From Myxococcales bacterium (GTDB lineage: Bacteria; Myxococcota_A; UBA9160; UBA4427), in NCBI GenBank assembly GCA_012959805.1, contig DUCN01000011.1, forward strand, positions 100,959 through 164,958: 64,000 nt of DNA. Reading direction: 5' to 3'. The position numbers and the translations under genes were made by a program. Position 1 is the stretch's first letter. Every line of letters starts with the position of its first letter. The notes under the pieces were generated by a model. That model had not been told where the DNA came from. It made no database searches and saw only the letters and a program-made list of their open reading frames with translations. This document shows, one piece after another, positions 23,775 through 34,498 of the stretch.

Positions 23775-26315
23775 ATGACCCGAGAGCATCGACGACTCAT
23801 CGATTGGGTTCCCGTCGGCGGCCTCTCGGATTCTGAGGCGATCCTCGACCGATTTACCCGCTGGTGTAGCGATGCTGGCCTCTCGCTCTACGACGCTCAG
23901 GAAGAGGCACTGCTCGAGATCGCCACGAATCGTCATGTCGTTCTCAGTACGCCCACCGGGTCGGGCAAATCCCTCGTCGCATTGGGTATGCATTTCAAGG
24001 CGTTATGCGAGGGAAAGCGGTCTTTCTATACCGCCCCGATCAAGGCGCTGACGAGCGAGAAATTCTTCGCACTCTGCGAGGAATTTGGTGCCGAGAATGT
24101 CGGCATGCTGACCGGCGACGCTGCGATCAACTGGGCGGCCCCTATCATCTGCTGCACGGCTGAAATTCTTGCCAACATGGCGCTGCGACAAGGCCTGAAA
24201 ACCGACGCGCCTTATGTCGTGATGGATGAGTTTCACTTTTTTTCGGATCGCGACCGCGGTTGGGCTTGGCAGATCCCTCTACTCGTCTTGAAGCGAAGCC
24301 GTTTTCTGCTGATGTCCGCCACCCTTGGAAACACGGCGGCGATCGAAGAGCGAATTGCCGAGCGGACGGGGCGGGAAGTCGCTCACGTGCATAGCGATGA
24401 ACGCCCGGTTCCCCTCGATTTCAGGTACCGAGAAACTCCGGTCGTCGAGACGGTCGAATCGCTTCTCGCGACCGACAAAGATCCCATCTACATGGTTCAT
24501 TTCACCCAGCGCGATGCCGCCGAACAGGCCCAGGGCCTCACCAGCGGTCAATTGACGACGAAGGAAGAAAAGCGCGCGCTGACCGACGCCATCGGCGCCT
24601 TTCGATTCGACTCGCCCTACGGCAAGGACATCCAGCGCTTTCTCAAATTCGGCATCGGTCTCCACCACGCAGGCATCCTTCCGAAATATCGCCTTCTCGT
24701 CGAACAACTCGCCCAGCGCGGGCTTCTCAAGGTGATCTGCGGGACCGATACCCTGGGCGTCGGCGTGAATATTCCGATTCGCAGCGTCTTGTTCACGAAG
24801 CTTTCGAAATACGATGGCGAAAAGGTCGGCATTCTCTCGGTTCGAAATTTCAAGCAGATCGCAGGGCGTGCCGGGCGCCGAGGATTCGATGTCGCCGGCA
24901 GCGTCATCTGTCAGGCCCCAGAGCATGTCATCGAGAACCAGCGGGCGGCGGCCCGGGCGGCCGCATCCGGGCGCAAGAAAGAAAAGAAGAAGAAAAATCC
25001 GCCACGTGGTTTCGTCGCCTGGTCTGCTGAGACCTTCGAGCAACTGCGGGAAAGACCGGCGGAAACCCTCCGCTCGGAATTCAAGCTGGGCCATTCGATG
25101 TTGATCGCGCTCTTGCAGCGCGGCGAAGAGCAATCGCTCGCCGGCTCGGGATACCGCGAGCTGGCCGAACTCATCAACGAGAGCTTCGAGACCCCGATCC
25201 GAAAGAAGCGACTACGGCGTGAGGCGGCAGTGCTATTCCGATCGCTTCGTGCCGCCGGCGTTGTACAGGTCGAGCGTGGCATAACAAATGAGCCCGCACT
25301 GGCCAGAGTCGACGAAGATCTCCAGAAGGATTTCGGACTTCACCATACGCTCTCGCTCTATCTAGTGGATGCTGTTGCCGCCCTCGATCCGAATCACCCG
25401 GACTACGCACTCGACGTTCTTTCGATCGTCGAGGCCATTCTCGAAAACCCGCGAGCACTTCTCGATGCCGAAGTGCGCCAACGGAAAACCGAGCTGATTA
25501 CGGAACTGAAAGCCGAACGCGTGCCCTATGAAGAACGGATGGCCAAGCTCGAAGGCGTGACCTGGGAAAAGCCGAACGCGGATTTCCTCTACTCGACTTA
25601 TGACATCTTTTCGGAACACCACCCTTGGATCGGCAGTGACTCCGTTCGACCCAAAGGCATCGCACGTGAAATCTGGGAAGGCTTTCTCGCCTTCGATGAC
25701 TATGTCCGCCGGTATAACGTGGCTCGACTCGAAGGCGTCCTGCTCCGCTATCTCAACCAAGTGCATTCGACCCTCTCCCGCAACCTTCCGGAATCCGCGC
25801 GCTCCGACGAAATCGAAGAAGTGATCGCCTTCTTTCGTGCAATGTTGGCGCGGGTCGATTCGAGCCTGATCGAAGAGTGGGAAAACCTCGTGCGGCCGGG
25901 CGCGGTCACCTCTCCGACTCCGGAAGCCGTGCCCGATCGCGCACCTAGAAAACTCGACGGAAAGCGTTTCAACTCGAGGGTTCGAGCCGAGATGCACCAG
26001 TTGATGCAGGCGCTTTCGAAGCGCGACTTCGGCGCGGCCGCCGGCTGTGTGGCCAATCAGGACTGGGGGGCAGATCGGTTCGAACACGAATTCCTCGCCG
26101 TCTTCGAGGCACAAGGCGAAGTGCGTCATGATCCGGAGGCGCGAAGGGGACATTGGACTCGGATCGATGCTCGGAGCGAACTCGCCTTCGATGTTGTCCA
26201 GACGCTGATCGATGAGGAAGGTGAAGGCGGATTTCAGATAGAGGCCGAGGTCACGCTGGAAGATGCGCGCATGCCGGCGGGACCCATGTTGCGAATTCTT
26301 GGGCTTCGCGAATAG
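23775..26315 (+). CDS. Ski2-like DEAD/DEAH-box helicase
   Basis: This is an ATP-dependent nucleic-acid helicase of superfamily 2 resembling HelY/Ski2/Mtr4-type proteins with a C-terminal DUF3516 region, 846 residues. Walker A is TPTGSGKS (59-66), the motif II box is DEFHFF, motif III is SATLGN, and motif VI is QIAGRAGRRGFD. An insertion of basic residues (KKEKKKKNP) lies in the middle, then about 420 residues of helical domain. It probably acts on RNA in turnover or ribosome-associated work, by family analogy. It follows the phosphatase gene by 10 bases, so they are probably co-transcribed. ATG at 23775 has no clear Shine-Dalgarno. Confidence 0.9.
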   Translation: MTREHRRLIDWVPVGGLSDSEAILDRFTRWCSDAGLSLYDAQEEALLEIATNRHVVLSTPTGSGKSLVALGMHFKALCEGKRSFYTAPIKALTSEKFFALCEEFGAENVGMLTGDAAINWAAPIICCTAEILANMALRQGLKTDAPYVVMDEFHFFSDRDRGWAWQIPLLVLKRSRFLLMSATLGNTAAIEERIAERTGREVAHVHSDERPVPLDFRYRETPVVETVESLLATDKDPIYMVHFTQRDAAEQAQGLTSGQLTTKEEKRALTDAIGAFRFDSPYGKDIQRFLKFGIGLHHAGILPKYRLLVEQLAQRGLLKVICGTDTLGVGVNIPIRSVLFTKLSKYDGEKVGILSVRNFKQIAGRAGRRGFDVAGSVICQAPEHVIENQRAAARAAASGRKKEKKKKNPPRGFVAWSAETFEQLRERPAETLRSEFKLGHSMLIALLQRGEEQSLAGSGYRELAELINESFETPIRKKRLRREAAVLFRSLRAAGVVQVERGITNEPALARVDEDLQKDFGLHHTLSLYLVDAVAALDPNHPDYALDVLSIVEAILENPRALLDAEVRQRKTELITELKAERVPYEERMAKLEGVTWEKPNADFLYSTYDIFSEHHPWIGSDSVRPKGIAREIWEGFLAFDDYVRRYNVARLEGVLLRYLNQVHSTLSRNLPESARSDEIEEVIAFFRAMLARVDSSLIEEWENLVRPGAVTSPTPEAVPDRAPRKLDGKRFNSRVRAEMHQLMQALSKRDFGAAAGCVANQDWGADRFEHEFLAVFEAQGEVRHDPEARRGHWTRIDARSELAFDVVQTLIDEEGEGGFQIEAEVTLEDARMPAGPMLRILGLRE

Positions 26316-26382
26316 CCATTGACATCGACGGCCGGCCTTCGGAAGAACGGTCCTCGGCGAGCCGGCCTGGACCAATCGGATA

Positions 26383-27000
26383 TCAGGCGATGAGTGCGGC
26401 CTGATGGAGCCGGCCTTTGCCGCCCTCGTCGCTCTCCTGTTCAGCGATTTCGCCAAACACAACGAGATCTCCATCGTCAACACCATCAAATCGCACATCG
26501 AATTCGAGATCCGTAGATATCATCGCAAGCCGAGCGAGCAGAGCACCAATCAGCGCCTTCAAGGCAGGACTGACCTCGCTCATTCCACGCAGGCGAACAT
26601 TGAACGAAGATCGGCCGCCGTCATAGAGCCAATCAGCATCTCGAAGAAGAAGCGCACTCGCTTGACTCACTACGAAGCCGGGAGAATCCATGAGCGAGCA
26701 CCCGGCCTTCACCAGGTTCTCTATCGCAGCTTTCTCTTGCCAATCCGAAACGATCTCGTCGGCCCATTCGACCAGCCCCGTTTCACCACCGATCTGTTCC
26801 GCGACCAGACCAACCAGACCTTCGACGTCATCGAGCGACGCCCAATCCTCCTCGGAAAGGGAATGGTCGATCAGCGCACGTGCGTCTCCGGATAGCGCAT
26901 TCTCGAGATCCTCTTCGCTGATCTTTCCAGCAACATTCCAGCCGCGAATCCGCTCGGCAATTGGCTCGACGATAAGACCGCTTAGATGAATGCCGTTCAT
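26383..27000 (-). CDS. Protein of unknown function, acidic helical
   Basis: The product is 205 residues. ATG at 27000 is preceded by GGAGG six bases upstream. It is acidic, with no membrane segment and no recognised motif. Residues 1-60 carry charged helices (ISEEDLENAL, HSLSEEDWASLDD), the centre is hydrophobic, and the C-terminal third has strands with FDVRFDGVDDGDLVVFGEI. I do not recognise a family. It is convergent with the helicase and lies directly downstream of a broken histidine kinase on the same strand. Confidence 0.72.
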   Translation of the reverse strand: MNGIHLSGLIVEPIAERIRGWNVAGKISEEDLENALSGDARALIDHSLSEEDWASLDDVEGLVGLVAEQIGGETGLVEWADEIVSDWQEKAAIENLVKAGCSLMDSPGFVVSQASALLLRDADWLYDGGRSSFNVRLRGMSEVSPALKALIGALLARLAMISTDLEFDVRFDGVDDGDLVVFGEIAEQESDEGGKGRLHQAALIA

Positions 27001-27103
27001 GATTCGCCTCCGGGCGCGATTGGGCGCCCTCTTGAATTCGGCTGCCGACGATCGGGACTTGAGCGGACCCCGCTCTCCGCGAATGCCGCCGCCTTGCAGG
27101 CTT

Positions 27104-27880
27104 CTAGCGATTGCCATTGGCGGAGGAGGGCAGCTCGACCATCACGCCGGTGCCACGCCCCGGCAGAGACGAAATCCGAATGTCGTCGCCGTGGCTCTTC
27201 ACGATCGGATCGGAGATGGCGAGTCCCAGCCCGGTCCCCTGACCAACCGGTTGGGTCGTGAAGAAGGGATCGACAAATCTTCAAGCTCGTTCTTCGTTCG
27301 AGCGACCGGCTCATCAATCGAACGCGAAATTAATTTGGCGAGATCACCCACCGCCGCGAGTCGCGCCGAGCCGACGATGCGGCGCTGGAGCGCAAGAGAT
27401 CGAAAGAGCGCCCAGTCGAGGCACTGAGATTTCGAGAAGCGGCATGGCGTACTCGCTCAAGATCGCGGCAGACAGCGATACGCAGATAGCAAAAGTCATC
27501 GTTCTGACTCAAGCCGTGTCCACGGGCAACCCGCGAGGCTCGCTCTCGAAACGTGCAACCTCGAAGACAGCGAGCAGCGGAAGGATCGTTCCGAGGGAGG
27601 AGACCACAACGACCAATCTGCGGGAAGGTTTAACCCAGCCGCCAGGTCACGCTCGGCCCGAGCAGAAGGGCCGGCAAATGCATGCATACGATCCAGAACC
27701 GAGCCGCAGCGGCTTCCGTCTGGAGGAAGCTCATCAGGTCGGCCAGACCCTTGAAGAAGGCACGCCGCGTTGCGACGGGAATGCCTGGAAGCTGGCCGAG
27801 TCTTCTGAATTCTTCGGGTGGTGCCCGGGCGCATTGCCCAAGCCCTGAGCAGCCGTGGCGCTGGTCCGGGCAAAGCATCT
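27104..27880 (-). pseudogene. Broken membrane sensor histidine kinase
   Basis: Reading right to left on the minus strand, pieces of one kinase appear in several frames. There are hydrophobic segments (FWIVCMHLPALLLGP; SSLGTILPLLAVFEVARF), an in-frame TGA, then TFAICVSLSAAIL, a DHp-like helix SARLAAVGDLA where the phospho-acceptor region reads SRSIDEP instead of a His-containing motif, and after a deletion and a frameshift the G2 box DPFFTTQPVGQGTGLGLAI and the end GRGTGVMVELP, with stop TAG at 27104-27106. The N-box and G1 box are missing. At least two frameshifts, one stop and one deletion mean it cannot make an active kinase. It is not a sequencing artefact of one base. Confidence 0.8.
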
Positions 27881-27968
27881 CTCAGGACGCCCGAAATCCA
27901 CGATCGGCTAACCCTGGGAATCGCCATAAGTCATTGTATCAAATGGACTTTCGATGCCATTTTGGGAA

Positions 27969-27985
27969 CTGGCACACTCATTGCT
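27969..27985 (+). promoter_or_regulatory. Sigma-54 promoter of amtB-glnK
   Basis: The sequence CTGGCAC-N5-TTGCT matches the -24/-12 consensus exactly, with the invariant GG and GC ten bases apart. Transcription would start near 27996, about 130 bases before the amtB ATG. AmtB-GlnK operons are classical NtrC/sigma-54 targets under nitrogen limitation. I could not identify an NtrC enhancer by eye. Confidence 0.75.
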
Positions 27986-28127
27986 AATACCTCCATTAAA
28001 AAATCGAGCCGGATGATTTCAGTCGAATCATTCATCTGAATTGCAAGACCTTGGAAAGCACGTGCCCTCCTGCGGAACTAGCGCTTCCCCTCGTTTTCAT
28101 TCTTCACCCAGTCAACTGGAGATTATT

Positions 28128-30007
<1,880 letters not shown>

Positions 30008-30122
30008 TAAGCGGATCAAGAGCCGCAAGCTCACCGCATCGATCGCGACCTTGCGGATTGAGTGGCGACGAGATCAGGAGAGCTGGTCTTCCATCGGAAG
30101 GCTGGCTCTTCTTGTCTCGAAC

Positions 30123-31100
30123 TCACGGAATCAACACAATCTTTCCGACCGTCTTTCGTGTCGCAAGGTCCAAGAGGGCCTGCCCGGCTTCTTCGAGGCG
30201 GTAGCGGGCCGATACCAGAGGCTCGATGGCCCCGCGTTCGGCCATCGCGAAGAGACCTTCGAAGCAATCGTCGATGCGTTCGGGTTCGCGCTCCGAATAG
30301 GCACTCCAATGCAGACCAACGATGGCGATATTCTTGAGCAAGACTCGATTGAGTTTGATCTCGGGGATTTCGCCACTCGCGAAACCAATCACGAGGAGCC
30401 GTCCATTCCAGGCAATGCATTTGAGTGAGCGATCGGTCGTCTCACCACCGACCGAATCATAAATCACATCTGCGCCGCGCCCGTCGGTTTCCTCCAGCAC
30501 GCGCGGCACGAAGTCCTCGCGCCGGTAGTCGATCAGAACGTCGGCGCCAGCCCGGCGAGCCACCTGCAGCTTCGCCGAACCGCCCGCCGTTGCGATCACG
30601 CGCGCCCCAAGCGCCTTGCCGATCTGAACAGCAGACAGCCCAACACCACCGGCCGCTGCGTGGACCAGCAAAGTCTCGCCCCGCACGACCGGTGCCCGCC
30701 AGACCAGGGCCGCATAAGAGGTCGGATACACCGTTGGCAAAGCCGCGCCCGCTTCGAAGGACAGCGCATCGGGAAGTCGATACACCGCGGCCGCGGGCAC
30801 AACCACCTCGTCCGCGAAACCACCCAGGCCGCATCGGGCCAGCACACGCGTTCCGATCTCCATCGAATCTGGGACATCGGCCCCGACCTCCCGCACGACG
30901 CCCGCCACTTCGGCCCCCGGCACGAAGGGAAAGGTCGGTTTCACTTGGTATTTCTCCTGGAGCATCAGAATGTCCGAAAAATTGCAGCCGCCCGCGCGCA
31001 CTTCGATGCGCACACCATCGTCGGTCAGCGCCGGCGAATCGATTTCGGAAACCTTCAGCGCCCCGGGTTCCATCTTTCGCGCAACAACCACCGCCTTCAT
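30123..31100 (-). CDS. Quinone oxidoreductase, zinc-free MDR family
   Basis: The product is a 325-residue NADPH:quinone oxidoreductase-like member of the medium-chain dehydrogenase/reductase superfamily. The N-terminal catalytic domain has NFSDILMLQEKYQVKP and FVPGAEVAGVV but lacks the zinc-binding Cys/His pattern. The nucleotide site is HAAAGGVGLSAVQ, and VIYDSVGG marks the typical later strand. ATG at 31100 has GGGAGG four bases upstream. It could reduce quinones or enones; substrate unknown. It is divergent from the TraB lipoprotein gene, with only 90 bases between the starts. Confidence 0.88.
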   Translation of the reverse strand: MKAVVVARKMEPGALKVSEIDSPALTDDGVRIEVRAGGCNFSDILMLQEKYQVKPTFPFVPGAEVAGVVREVGADVPDSMEIGTRVLARCGLGGFADEVVVPAAAVYRLPDALSFEAGAALPTVYPTSYAALVWRAPVVRGETLLVHAAAGGVGLSAVQIGKALGARVIATAGGSAKLQVARRAGADVLIDYRREDFVPRVLEETDGRGADVIYDSVGGETTDRSLKCIAWNGRLLVIGFASGEIPEIKLNRVLLKNIAIVGLHWSAYSEREPERIDDCFEGLFAMAERGAIEPLVSARYRLEEAGQALLDLATRKTVGKIVLIP

Positions 31101-31190
31101 TTCGCCTCCCCTCGATTCGTTTCGTCATCATTCCGTAGCAAAGAGAGGAAGGTCGTCGATAGACTCCCGATCAGGGGGAGTCCAATCGCA

Positions 31191-32192
31191 ATGTCCATCA
31201 TCAGTTCACGCAGTCTCGCGCTCGTCCTCGCCTTCTGCCTGGCGGGCTGCGCGAGCCACGTTGAATCCGAATCACCTCGCGAAGCGATTCCGGTCGTCAC
31301 ACTCGAACAAGACGCCCCGAAGACCCTGGCCCGTCCCCCCTTCTATCAAATTGACGGCGGCGTGGGAGCCACACTCGCCCTCATGGGCACCATCCACATC
31401 GGACCCGACTCCGGTTGGACCTTTTCAACGGCGATCAATGACGGCCTAACGCGGGCCGACCTCTTCATCCTTGAAGTTGATCTCAATCAGGTCGGTGAGG
31501 ACGAGATCGGTTCGGCTCTCGCTCGCATGGTCATCATCGAACCACCCCGATTCCTACAAGATCTCGTCAGCCCGGAAACGGCGAAACTGCTCGAACAAGA
31601 AGATGCGCGCCTGACGGAAATGGGCATGCCCTTCAACGCAAGAAAGCGCTTCAAGCCCTGGTATATCGCGATGAGCCTCGTCGAAGATGCAACCCGGAGC
31701 AGCGGGTGGTCCAACTCGGCGTCGGCAGAGAGCGTGATCCTTGCGGCCATCGGCGGGCGACCGATTCACGGACTCGAAACACCTCAGGAGCAGCTCAGGA
31801 TGTTAGGCGGGCTTGACCCCATCCTCCAGGACATGATGCTTCGCGACACCCTCCTCAGACTCGATGAGGCCGTCGAGGAAGTGCATACCCATGCCGAGGC
31901 CTGGCGAATTGGGGATGAGCCGTATTTCGAAGCCCTTGCACGCGAGGGCGTGGACGAGATGCCCGAGTTCGAAAGGTTCTACGAGATTATATTAGGCGAC
32001 CGGAATCGCCGCTGGTTGCCCGAGTTCCAGAAATTTATCGACGATCCGGCATTCGCTGGCAAACTCATCTTCGTTGGCGTCGGGGCCCTGCATCTCGTTG
32101 GTGAGGACGGATTGGTCGAACTATTCCGATCCCGTGGCTACGAAGCCCGACCCATTGATCATGCTGAGCGAATTAAATTGGACAAGCGATGA
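31191..32192 (+). CDS. TraB/GumN family lipoprotein
   Basis: The product is a 333-residue secreted lipoprotein: signal peptide with lipobox LAGC (Cys20), then the TraB/GumN domain. Its key motifs are the early MGTIHIG, LILE-like FILEVDL, the middle KPWYIA, ETPQEQL and the C-terminal FVGVGALHLVGEDGL. The family, related to Tiki and erythromycin-esterase-type folds, is thought to be metal-dependent proteases, but the bacterial substrates are unknown. Start ATG at 31191 has GGGGGAG ten bases upstream. Its TGA overlaps the start of the carbonic-anhydrase gene in ATGA, so the two are translationally coupled. Confidence 0.88.
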   Translation: MSIISSRSLALVLAFCLAGCASHVESESPREAIPVVTLEQDAPKTLARPPFYQIDGGVGATLALMGTIHIGPDSGWTFSTAINDGLTRADLFILEVDLNQVGEDEIGSALARMVIIEPPRFLQDLVSPETAKLLEQEDARLTEMGMPFNARKRFKPWYIAMSLVEDATRSSGWSNSASAESVILAAIGGRPIHGLETPQEQLRMLGGLDPILQDMMLRDTLLRLDEAVEEVHTHAEAWRIGDEPYFEALAREGVDEMPEFERFYEIILGDRNRRWLPEFQKFIDDPAFAGKLIFVGVGALHLVGEDGLVELFRSRGYEARPIDHAERIKLDKR

Positions 32193-32785
32193 GTGAAGAG
32201 CCGAAAATCGATTCGTCCAGCTTCGTTTCACCAAGCGCCCAACTCTTCGGAAACGTCGAGATCGGATCCGAATCGTCTATTTGGCCCAATGTTGTGATCC
32301 GGGCGGAATGCCAGTTCGCGCGCATCGGCCGCTATACGAACATCCAGGACTTCGTGATGATTCACATCGGATATTCCCATGCCACGGAGATTGGAGACTT
32401 CTGTTCGATCACGCATCACGCAACTGTTCACGGCGCGAAGATCGAAGACGATTGCCTGGTTGGCATCAACGCAGTCGTAATGGATGGCGTCGAGATCGGA
32501 CGGGGGTCGATTGTCGCCGGCGGCGCGATGATCCGAGAAGACAGTGTCTTTCCGCCCGGTGCGATCATCGCGGGCGTGCCAGCGAAACAGATCGGCGAAC
32601 GCGACTCCTCGAGAGCGAATCGAAAGAATGCCTGGATCTACCACTTGAACGCGCAGGCCTACAAACGCGGAGAGCATCGGGCATGGACGGGCCCGAAATA
32701 CGAGCGCTGGCTTCGGGAACTCGAAGAACGAATCGAGACCGACTCCGACCTAGCCGGTCTCCGCGCTGATTCCGCGAAAGAGTAA
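32189..32785 (+). CDS. Gamma-carbonic anhydrase family protein
   Basis: The product is a left-handed beta-helix protein of 198 residues with hexapeptide repeats (IGSESSIWPNVVIRA, VEIGRGSIVAGGAMI). The likely metal ligands are His64, His76 and His81 in IGYSH and THHATVHG, positioned as in gamma-carbonic anhydrases such as YrdA and Cam. Whether it hydrates carbon dioxide is unproven, since many members are inactive or have other roles. It overlaps the TraB stop in ATGA and its last 36 bases overlap the convergent TetR gene. Confidence 0.88.
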   Translation: MSEEPKIDSSSFVSPSAQLFGNVEIGSESSIWPNVVIRAECQFARIGRYTNIQDFVMIHIGYSHATEIGDFCSITHHATVHGAKIEDDCLVGINAVVMDGVEIGRGSIVAGGAMIREDSVFPPGAIIAGVPAKQIGERDSSRANRKNAWIYHLNAQAYKRGEHRAWTGPKYERWLRELEERIETDSDLAGLRADSAKE

Positions 32786-33496
32786 ATCCACGCCCTGATG
32801 AATCGATTCTCGGCAGGCATCGTCCGAGACCATGCCATTGGCCCAGGGAATTCGTGCGCCGTTGGTGATATGGAATAGGAGCCGCGCCGCCTCGAGGACA
32901 TCGACGTCCTTCGCAAGATCCTTCTTCATGCGACCGCGCTGCAAGATTTCCATCAACAGCCCAATCGTTCGGTCATAGAGCTTGAGCACACGCTTCGCGA
33001 CTCGTGCTTCGGTTTTGGTCGTCGCACGAAGCGCAATCGTCGTCAGATCTCGATCCTGCACGAGTAATTCGTGCTGTACATCGAAGAACTCGCGCAATCG
33101 ATCCGCAGTCGGCCGGTTGCGATCGTCGAGCTTGCGAAATTGCGTCCAGGCCTCTTCCTGCATTTCGGAGAGCTCCTCGATCAAGAGCTCTTCCTTGCTC
33201 TGCACATGTCGGTAGATCGAACTCGCGCCCATACCTGCGCGCGCGGCAATCGCACGCAGTGTTGCCCCGTCGAAACCTCGCTCTCGGAAAAGCGAACCGG
33301 CCGCTTCGCGAATCCGCGCTCTGCTTCGGCGACCACGCGCCAGGCGGCCATCATCAGCGCGAAGGGGCGCGCGGCTGGTTTCGCCTAGATTGCCGGCTGC
33401 AGGCGGTTTTGGTGGCGGAGCGACGCCACGGTTCTCTCTGTTGGCCTGCGTGGAAGATGATGCCGAAGACAACCCCATAGTTGGCGGCGTGCTCAT
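32750..33496 (-). CDS. TetR family transcriptional regulator
   Basis: The product is a 248-residue repressor-type protein. After a Pro/Ala-rich N-terminal extension of about 50 residues comes the TetR DNA-binding domain: AAGSLFRERGFDGATLRAI, then the helix-turn-helix ARAGMGASSIYRHVQSKEEL. The C-terminal ligand domain is helical, with no ligand deducible. It lies next to and upstream of the GNAT gene (33569-34216) on the same strand; it may regulate that or the divergent genes. It overlaps the 3' end of the gamma-carbonic anhydrase gene by 36 bases. The long N-terminal extension makes a downstream start possible. Confidence 0.87.
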   Translation of the reverse strand: MSTPPTMGLSSASSSTQANRENRGVAPPPKPPAAGNLGETSRAPLRADDGRLARGRRSRARIREAAGSLFRERGFDGATLRAIAARAGMGASSIYRHVQSKEELLIEELSEMQEEAWTQFRKLDDRNRPTADRLREFFDVQHELLVQDRDLTTIALRATTKTEARVAKRVLKLYDRTIGLLMEILQRGRMKKDLAKDVDVLEAARLLFHITNGARIPWANGMVSDDACRESIHQGVDLLFRGISAETG

Positions 33497-33568
33497 GTTG
33501 GGAACCTGCTCGTGAGAGCCTCTCGGCTCGCTCTGTAATGGGGGGGCTTTGAGGCGTGAATCGCTCGT

Positions 33569-34216
33569 TCAAGTTGCGAGTTCGCGAACAGAATCGCATA
33601 GATCTGCGCTTTCGCCAGAGAATCCGCGCCCAATACACCAACATCCTACGCCGTCTAGTGTGGTTTCCTCGCGAACCATGAACCCTCGCCCCAAATAGAA
33701 GCGAACACTCGCCGCTCGATCCGATTCCAGATAAATCGGATATGGGTCCTCAGCCACCAGTTCCCCGAATGCGTCGAGCAGATGACCACCAAGGCCACGA
33801 CCTCGAAACTCCGGCAGAACGCCGAGGACACCGAGATACCAATGGTTCTCAATGGGGCGATATTCACCCATCTGATTGGCAACACTTCGCCAACGCTCCA
33901 TCGCCCGGCCACCTTGCCTCAAATAGCAGCCAATCTGTCGCGACAGATTCGGATTAGAGATGGGAAAAACACCCGGTGGTGCCGCAACAAAGCCGCCGAC
34001 GACCCGTCCCCGATAACGAATCACCCGGGTCTCCGCGCGTCCAGCCGAATCGAGTACGAGCGCCCGAAGGCCGGCGCGATTCGCCCGAATCCGCCGTGAA
34101 GGCCGTGGTCCATGAATCGCCATATTCATGGGATTGTCCCGAAAGGCGATCGCCAACACCTCGAGCAGCGCACGACGCGCCCTCGGATCGGGGTCTTCAA
34201 TGGCTTCGTCTATCAT
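33569..34216 (-). CDS. GNAT family N-acetyltransferase
   Basis: The product is a 215-residue acetyl-CoA-dependent acetyltransferase of unknown substrate. The acetyl-CoA binding motif is LGVLPEFRGRGLGGHLLDAF (Q/RxxGxG/A), and the later AASVRFYLGRGF is the conserved loop with Tyr. An N-terminal half of about 100 residues is divergent. ATG at 34216 has no clear Shine-Dalgarno; it lies 12 bases after a possible small gene on the same strand. It is upstream of the TetR gene in the same orientation. Confidence 0.83.
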   Translation of the reverse strand: MIDEAIEDPDPRARRALLEVLAIAFRDNPMNMAIHGPRPSRRIRANRAGLRALVLDSAGRAETRVIRYRGRVVGGFVAAPPGVFPISNPNLSRQIGCYLRQGGRAMERWRSVANQMGEYRPIENHWYLGVLGVLPEFRGRGLGGHLLDAFGELVAEDPYPIYLESDRAASVRFYLGRGFMVREETTLDGVGCWCIGRGFSGESADLCDSVRELAT

Positions 34217-34228
34217 CGACGGCGCATA

Positions 34229-34498
34229 CTACCGGCATCCTCCGGAATGCGCGGCACTCTCAAACGAATTCCTGACCGCGTCTTGAAGGAGAGCCTGCCA
34301 GAGATGGGCGTTCAGCTGCGGAATCAAGTGAATGGGTGGGAGCAAGTGCTTGGCTGCCGGGTGCGACCCCGCTTGAGCGATTTGACCGAAGCGCCGATAG
34401 AGAACGAACGCAGATCCATCCGTCCAGGCGTTCCCAAATACCCGGACCCTGGACAACTGCTCGGGAGCAAATTGATTGAAGAGTGACGATCGCATCAT
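34229..34498 (-). CDS. Possible small protein upstream of GNAT
   Basis: This 89-residue frame ends 12 bases before the GNAT start on the same strand and begins inside the 5' end of the divergent cyclase gene. It has no recognisable family, signal peptide or motif, and no Shine-Dalgarno near its ATG. Third-codon GC is lower than in neighbouring genes. It may be chance; I keep it only because it fills the otherwise empty 34217-34475 interval. Confidence 0.25.
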   Translation of the reverse strand: MMRSSLFNQFAPEQLSRVRVFGNAWTDGSAFVLYRRFGQIAQAGSHPAAKHLLPPIHLIPQLNAHLWQALLQDAVRNSFESAAHSGGCR

